Positions 59,367 through 64,000 of a stretch of 64,000 bases of DNA are shown here, piece after piece; within the stretch, counting starts at the first letter, position 1, and every line of letters starts with the position of its first letter. Under the pieces are notes generated by a model. That model made no database searches, had not been told where the DNA came from, and saw only the letters and a list, made by a program, of their open reading frames with translations. The stretch is from Ostreococcus mediterraneus. Lineage: Eukaryota > Chlorophyta > Mamiellophyceae > Mamiellales > Bathycoccaceae. The stretch spans positions 234,167 through 298,166 of the forward strand of contig WMKK01000013.1 of the NCBI GenBank assembly GCA_012295225.1, in the 5' to 3' direction. A program made the position numbers and the translations under genes.

Positions 59367-61259
59367 CTAGCCGATAAATTCGTAACACGTGAGACCGTCA
59401 ACGTTACGGATGTCGGTGCGCGCGCCATGCTTGATGACAAAGTCGGCGATGACGTCGAATTTGAACAAGACGGCGAAATGCAACGCGGTGTTGCCGCGTT
59501 TGTTTTGCATATTTGGATCAGCTCCGCTTCGAATGAGGAGCTTGACGAGTCGACCTTGACCATTTTGACACGCGATGATGAGGGCAGAGTTGCCGTTTTC
59601 GTCGCGGGCGTCGATGGGGACACCCTTGTTGAGCAAGTCTTTCATTTGGCTGTACCGCCCGTGACGAGCAAACGAAAACAAGTTGCGCATTTCAGTCATC
59701 TTGAATCTTTGCGGCTGAACCAGCGAGCGAGGAATTTTCGGCTTCAGCACCACGGGCTGTAAAAACTCGTCCTCGTTCGCGTCGCTATCAATAGCATCGC
59801 TGGCGTCGGCAGCCTCGTTGAATGCGTGAGCGTCAACGTCGCTCCGCGTTGAGGCGAGCTGATTCGATGTCTGCGGCGCGCGCGCTGGCAGCGTTACGCG
59901 CGCTGGCGGGCCAGTCGAGCCAACAACCTCTATCATAGGACTACCTGTGTGTGTGCGCTGCGCTTGCACAGGCGTCGCATACGACCCGTTTGGCTGCGGC
60001 ACGTTTTCTTCAAAGCCGACGCGGCGACGCGTGTGCGCCAGCTTGACATCTTCTTGACTCATGACGTACGGATTGGGCTCCGCACGTATCGGCGCCGCAG
60101 GTAGCGGCACAAACTTGCGCCGAGCGACGGGCTCGGGTGCGAACACGGCGGCGTTTCCGCCGTAGATCGCTTGCGGTGGGACTAGCGTGGCGTCGCGTGG
60201 CTTTGGTACTCCAAACGCACTCTCAATGGTGTCCCGCCGTCTAGACGTAGACGTCGAGGGATTCTCAACAATATCCTTCACTGCCGCACCCAAACCTCGG
60301 GGACGCGTGGAGTCTAATCTCTGCACCGTTTGCGCAACCGGTCGCGGTCTCGATGGCGCATCTATGTTCTTTCTAGGCGCATCAGCGCGGACTACTTGAC
60401 GTCTCGCTGGCGGTTCCTTTGGCTCGGCAGCAGGAGCGTCTTCGCGCGCCTTTGACGATGATGAGTCTATTTTCGCCGACCGTAATCGCTGCACCAGCGC
60501 ATCGTGAGGATCTTCACCTACCACTGGCATCGGCGCCGGCGCATCGGTCGCTACGGGCGTCGGCGCAAGGGCGCTAATTGACGCGCGCGATGCCATAGCC
60601 GGTTTCGGCGCGAGCGCCGCCATGTTCACTTTTTTTCGTCCATCATTACCCTTCTCGGCGGCAGCGTCTACAGTTAGCTCGGAAGCCGAGCTTTTCTTTG
60701 TCTGCAACAAAGTGCGCACCGCATTCATCAATCCAAGACCGCTCGATTTCACCGCCGGCGCGTCCGCGGCTGCCTCTGTGGTCGTCGCGCGCGGACTCGT
60801 TCCTTCGGGCGACCTCGACCGATAATCATCCGCCTCATCGTACACCTCCGCCTCTTCCGCATTCACCTGCGCTCGTAATACCTCTGGCGCGGGCTTTGCG
60901 CTCGCCGCGAGCGCTCTCGCGCGTTCTTCTTCCACGTACCGCCGCGCCACCTCCGCCGCGTCCCGCTCCTTTCTCCTCGTGTTCTCTACCACTTCAATAT
61001 CTTCCGCCTTATCCTTGGCCAACGTCACCAACGCCTCATCGAGAGAACGCTCAACCGCGACGATTTCTGCATCCGCCTTTGCGCGCCGCGCGCCGTCGGC
61101 GTCAGCTTTCCCGTCGCGCGCGAGCGTCTTGAGCGCTGCACGCGCCATTTGCATCTTCGCGTCATGCACCGCGCGTATCTTCGCCTCGAGCGCGCGATAG
61201 CGCGCTTCAATCGACGCCAACGTATCGTCTTGCGCGTTTCCATCGCGTGCGCGCGACAT
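59367..61259 (-). CDS. Coiled-coil protein with C-terminal ankyrin repeats
   Basis: The 630-residue protein starts with a coiled coil (residues ~10-130, IEARYRALEAKIRAVHDAK), then a long Ala/Pro-rich disordered middle. Residues ~535-630 are ankyrin repeats: NLFSFARHGRYSQMKDLLNK, the canonical DENGNSALIIACQNGQ, and KRGNTALHFAVLFKFD. The end (DGLTCYEFIG) caps the stack. It is likely an adaptor. Its partners are unknown. It is divergent from the fatty-acid hydroxylase gene. Confidence 0.8.
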   Translation of the reverse strand: MSRARDGNAQDDTLASIEARYRALEAKIRAVHDAKMQMARAALKTLARDGKADADGARRAKADAEIVAVERSLDEALVTLAKDKAEDIEVVENTRRKERDAAEVARRYVEEERARALAASAKPAPEVLRAQVNAEEAEVYDEADDYRSRSPEGTSPRATTTEAAADAPAVKSSGLGLMNAVRTLLQTKKSSASELTVDAAAEKGNDGRKKVNMAALAPKPAMASRASISALAPTPVATDAPAPMPVVGEDPHDALVQRLRSAKIDSSSSKAREDAPAAEPKEPPARRQVVRADAPRKNIDAPSRPRPVAQTVQRLDSTRPRGLGAAVKDIVENPSTSTSRRRDTIESAFGVPKPRDATLVPPQAIYGGNAAVFAPEPVARRKFVPLPAAPIRAEPNPYVMSQEDVKLAHTRRRVGFEENVPQPNGSYATPVQAQRTHTGSPMIEVVGSTGPPARVTLPARAPQTSNQLASTRSDVDAHAFNEAADASDAIDSDANEDEFLQPVVLKPKIPRSLVQPQRFKMTEMRNLFSFARHGRYSQMKDLLNKGVPIDARDENGNSALIIACQNGQGRLVKLLIRSGADPNMQNKRGNTALHFAVLFKFDVIADFVIKHGARTDIRNVDGLTCYEFIG

Positions 61260-61562
61260 TACACGCGTTCCGGCGCGTCGGTTCGCACGAAAGAGGCCGC
61301 GGCTTGAAAAAGCTTTACGCGCGCAATCCTCTACGCCGTGCGTCGCGCGCGCGTCTCACCTCGCGTCTGCGTGTGCGAATGCGTCCAAAATCACGTCCGC
61401 GAGCGTCTTCGCGCGTGCGTCACGCCGCCGTCGTCGTCTCGACGCACCACGCGTGCGAAGAAGTGACGCATTTTAAGCCGTTTCAGTTCGCCGTGACGCC
61501 ACTCTTCGGCGCAACACCGACGCGTCACCGCGAACGACGCACGGTGGACGTCAGACGTCACC
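61260..61562. promoter_or_regulatory. Divergent promoter of ankyrin and hydroxylase genes
   Basis: This 303-bp region is CG-rich. ATTTTAAG at 61471-61478 may be a degenerate AT box for the plus-strand hydroxylase. Nothing else is recognisable. Confidence 0.35.
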
Positions 61563-62495
61563 ATGCGCGCGTCTTTCGCGCGCCGACAGTCGCGTTCGCG
61601 CGCGTCCGACGCCCCGAGCGCGCAATCTGTGCGCGAGTTGAATCACCAGTTGGATAGAGAACCATCGCCCGCCGACGCGAAACCCGTCACCGTGGACCCG
61701 CGAGACGTGCTCGCGCACGCTGCGCGGTCGACGAGCGATAGCGATGCGTCAGCGAGCGATGCCGACGACGGGGCGACGTCAGATCCGATCGATTATGACG
61801 AACCTTTGCTCGCGCAGCTCGAGCGGCTCGGTGTCGCCTACGACGCGTGGGTCACGAGAGCGCGCCTTGGCGCCACATCGACGCGATTATTTCGAAATCC
61901 AGCGCTCGAGGCGTTGAGTAAGACGCATTGGAGCGTCGTTCCGGTGTTTTGGATGCCGGTGATTGCCTATGTGCTGTACTGCGGGTACGTAAAGGTGATT
62001 GAGGACGGACGGAGCGCGGCTTTCGCGGCGGCGGTGTTCGTCGCGAGCGCGCGCGGGGCGTGGCCGACGTTCGAATACATCATACATCGGTTTGTATTTC
62101 ACGCTAAACGCCGGCGTGAACACCGATGGGCGATTTGGAATCAGCTGCACTATTTATTTCATGGTTGTCATCATAAACATCCACAAGAGTTGTTGCGGCT
62201 GGTGTTTCCGTTGACGGTTTCGGTGCCCGTCGGATACGCGGCGGCTCGAGCGTGCTCGGCTGTGTTCGCGAGTGGCTATGCCGAATTCGCCGCGGCTGGA
62301 TTTCAGTTTGGGTATCTTACGTACGACATGACGCATTACGCGGTGCACGGGAACTTGTTTGGGCTCGGAGACCACGCGTTGAAGCGTCGACGCGTGAAAC
62401 ATTTACGACACCATTACGACGACCACACCTCTGGATTTGGGGTGACATCGTCGGCGTTAGATGCCGTGTGTGGCACGCTCCCGCGCACACACTAA
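61563..62495 (+). CDS. Fatty acid 2-hydroxylase-type membrane di-iron hydroxylase
   Basis: A 310-residue protein. After a ~100-residue acidic N-terminus come four hydrophobic segments and the His boxes of the FA2H superfamily: EYIIHRFVFH, HYLFHGCHHKHP, YDMTHYAVHG and KHLRHHYDDH. The order and spacing match sphingolipid fatty acid 2-hydroxylases such as Scs7. The N-terminal cytochrome b5 domain of the yeast and animal enzymes is absent, as in the plant forms, so electrons must come from a separate b5. It is probably an ER enzyme acting on ceramide acyl chains. Confidence 0.92.
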   Translation: MRASFARRQSRSRASDAPSAQSVRELNHQLDREPSPADAKPVTVDPRDVLAHAARSTSDSDASASDADDGATSDPIDYDEPLLAQLERLGVAYDAWVTRARLGATSTRLFRNPALEALSKTHWSVVPVFWMPVIAYVLYCGYVKVIEDGRSAAFAAAVFVASARGAWPTFEYIIHRFVFHAKRRREHRWAIWNQLHYLFHGCHHKHPQELLRLVFPLTVSVPVGYAAARACSAVFASGYAEFAAAGFQFGYLTYDMTHYAVHGNLFGLGDHALKRRRVKHLRHHYDDHTSGFGVTSSALDAVCGTLPRTH

Positions 62496-62575
62496 ACGCT
62501 AGCCGTAGCGCGCGCGCGTACGCGTAGTAGCATTTCATTCATTCTTTCCTCCTCGTAGTCATACACGCACACATT

Positions 62576-63166
62576 CTATTCCCCGAGCGCCGCCTTGGCC
62601 TCCGCCGCCTTGACTTCCACCGCTCGCTTACTCTCCACCATCATCTCGCGCAAATCCTCCGTGTCAACCCCAGCGCAATCCCCGACGCCGATCGCCGCCT
62701 GTCGAGCGCAGTATTTGTTTTGAAGTTCAATCGCGTGCAGCTCCTTATTCGCCTCGGTGCGCCGCAACATCTCCGCCACCATGGGCGAATCCCCCACGTC
62801 CGCGCGCGCCGACATCGTCGTCGCACACGCCAGCGCGCTCGCGACCGCCGCGCCCGCGGCGATGCGCGCGCGAAGCCACGACGTTGACGCTGACGCTGAC
62901 GCTGACGTGGAGCAGCCGTCATCATTCGCACGCATCGCGCGCGCGGCGCGCGCACCGCCGCCGCGCGCCGTGCGACGCACCGCGCGCATGCGTTCGCGAT
63001 GCACCACTCGCGCCGTCGGCGTCGCGCCCGGCGCGGTGCGATGCATGGCGCGCGCCTCGAAGGATGTCGTGGCGCACAATGCCGCGCCATTCGCTCGCGC
63101 GCGCATCGTCACGACCGCGATGCCTCTCGAAACCGCCGATGAGCGCCGCGCGCGGTTGAAAGCCAT
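62576..63166 (-). CDS. Small plastid-targeted, probably lumenal protein
   Basis: I do not recognise this product (196 residues from ATG 63166, or 176 from 63106). A long Arg/Ala-rich leader is followed by a hydrophobic stretch IAAGAAVASALACATTM and an ARA|DVG cleavage-like site. This looks like a two-part transit peptide for the thylakoid lumen. The mature part is about 75 residues, helical, with one Cys pair (NKYCARQ, GDCAG). The start at 63106 avoids overlap with the coding start of CCDC12 on the other strand. Confidence 0.6.
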   Translation of the reverse strand: MAFNRARRSSAVSRGIAVVTMRARANGAALCATTSFEARAMHRTAPGATPTARVVHRERMRAVRRTARGGGARAARAMRANDDGCSTSASASASTSWLRARIAAGAAVASALACATTMSARADVGDSPMVAEMLRRTEANKELHAIELQNKYCARQAAIGVGDCAGVDTEDLREMMVESKRAVEVKAAEAKAALGE

Positions 63167-63752
63167 GCGCGAGGACGCCGCGAACGCCGGTGGCGGTGGC
63201 GGCGACGGTGGCGGCGACGCGCCGGTGATTGCGTTTAGGAATTACGTCCCAAAGGATGGGGCGCTGGTGCAGGACAAGGTGCGCACAGCCGCGGCGCACC
63301 GTGCGATGTGGGTTGAACGCGCGCGCGAGTGCGTGTGTGTGTGTGCGTATCGTCTCGGTGCGCGATCGCGAGGACTGACGTCGAACGTACGCGCGCGTGC
63401 TCGTCATAGATTCCCGCGGCGTCGGCGCCGACGTTTGAGACTCCAAAGGTGGACACGGAGACGTTATTAGCGCCGAATACCGGCGATGTCGAGGTAGGTA
63501 CTGCGTTTGCGAACGTATCACGCGTGCGTCGTTTTGTTTTCGTGTTGCGGTTTCTTCGAGTCGTTCGTCGTCACTCACCGCGCGTGTTTTTGGTTTTTCG
63601 TCTCGTAGCCGTCGTTGTTGAAGCCGAAAAAGGCAAATTGGGACTTGAAGCGCGACGTAGAGAAGAAGCTCGCCAAGCTCGAGAAGCGAACGCAACGCGC
63701 GATGGTGGACATTGCGCGCGAAGAAGAGGCGAAGCGTATGAATGCGGCGTGA
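63120..63752 (+). CDS. CCDC12: CCDC12 / Cwf18 spliceosome-associated protein
   Basis: Three exons, 63120-63278, 63410-63493 and 63609-63752, encode 128 residues. Donors are GTGCGC and GTAGGT; CTGAC precedes the first acceptor. Exon 1 gives the leading DERRARLKAMRED and IAFRNYVPKD motif. Exon 2 is a Pro/Thr linker. Exon 3 gives the diagnostic NWDLKRDVEKKLAKLEKRT through RAMVDIAREEE. The family is a component of the Prp19-related complex of the activated spliceosome. Frames are intact across both junctions at phase 0. Confidence 0.9.
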
Positions 63753-63894
63753 GAATATTGGGTTTGGGTTGTTAGTTTTTAGCTTTTAATGACGACGCGC
63801 GGGACAGGCTGTTGACTTAATTTATTTTTGCGACGAGAGCTATTCATAGAGTACGACGCGCGAGAGTGCGCGACGCGTGCCAAAGACTGTGTGC

Positions 63895-64000
63895 ATGACC
63901 GTGAGAGACGATGAGTTCGATGATGATATCGCACGCGATGCGAGGAGCGCGACCACGCGCGCGATGACTGTGCTCCCTACGTTTGCGAACGAGCGGCACC
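63895..64000 (+). CDS. Start of a protein gene, cut by the window edge
   Basis: From ATG 63895 the frame stays open to the end, coding MTVRDDEFDDDIARDARS and onward. The composition is acidic then Thr/Arg-rich. It lies 142 bp after CCDC12 on the same strand. Too short to identify. Confidence 0.4.
   Translation, partial: MTVRDDEFDDDIARDARSATTRAMTVLPTFANERH

Noticed and set aside
1-64000. tRNA, rRNA, transposon, LTR or virus-like element, CRISPR array
   Set aside because: I read the intergenic spaces for these and saw no convincing T-loop/anticodon layouts, reverse transcriptase, transposase or integrase motifs, terminal repeats, or spaced repeat arrays.

Overview
The window reads as nuclear DNA of a very compact, GC-rich unicellular green alga. 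Plastid-targeted proteins (an STN7/STN8-type kinase, a plastidic glucose transporter, an arginine-biosynthesis reductase with a leader), small introns with GTRCG donors and CTNAC branch points, intergenic gaps often under 100 bp, and a selenoprotein all point to the Mamiellophyceae, most likely an Ostreococcus-type picoalga. The genus is inference: no marker gene settles it. I count 40 protein genes, two of them cut by the window ends. I recognised no tRNA, rRNA, transposon, provirus-like element or CRISPR array. A 625-base run of N lies inside one gene.

Layout. 1-5 kb: a multi-pass membrane protein cut by the left edge, a repeat-filled divergent promoter, an RWP-RK transcription factor and ArgC. 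5-13.5 kb: transportin, a fasciclin-domain protein, a WD40 protein, the STN-type kinase, a DUF501 protein and a small membrane protein. 13.6-22 kb: GINS subunit PSF1, a TPT-type transporter, SPEF1/CLAMP, a COMM-domain protein, a plastid membrane protein, an ABCG half-transporter and a TPR protein. 22.4-33 kb: a 2117-residue EGF-repeat secreted protein, an NT-C2 coiled-coil protein, another coiled-coil protein and glucose-6-phosphate epimerase. 33-47 kb: a SETD6-like methyltransferase, a class IV aminotransferase, a large PAN/PEST-repeat surface protein broken by the gap, a putative methyltransferase, a DUF4485 protein, an M32 carboxypeptidase and the plastidic glucose transporter. 47-64 kb: selenoprotein K with an in-frame TGA and a candidate SECIS, RNA polymerase I subunit A43, a protein that appears to fuse an HMG box to a Dpb3/CHRAC-like histone fold, a ZZ-finger protein, a LamG-type surface protein, elongation factor 2, a PAQR receptor, an ankyrin protein, a fatty-acid hydroxylase, a small plastid protein, splicing factor CCDC12 and the start of one more gene.

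The genes are mostly unrelated housekeeping functions, not a pathway cluster. The common theme is packing. Many neighbours are divergent with 0-110 bp between start codons, and in three pairs the two ATGs overlap or touch. Four large secreted or surface proteins stand out in a cell of this kind. The observations most worth following are selenoprotein K with its SECIS, the HMG/histone-fold fusion, the bacterial-type ArgC, the overlapping divergent start codons, and a flagellar-type CH protein in what may be a non-flagellate.
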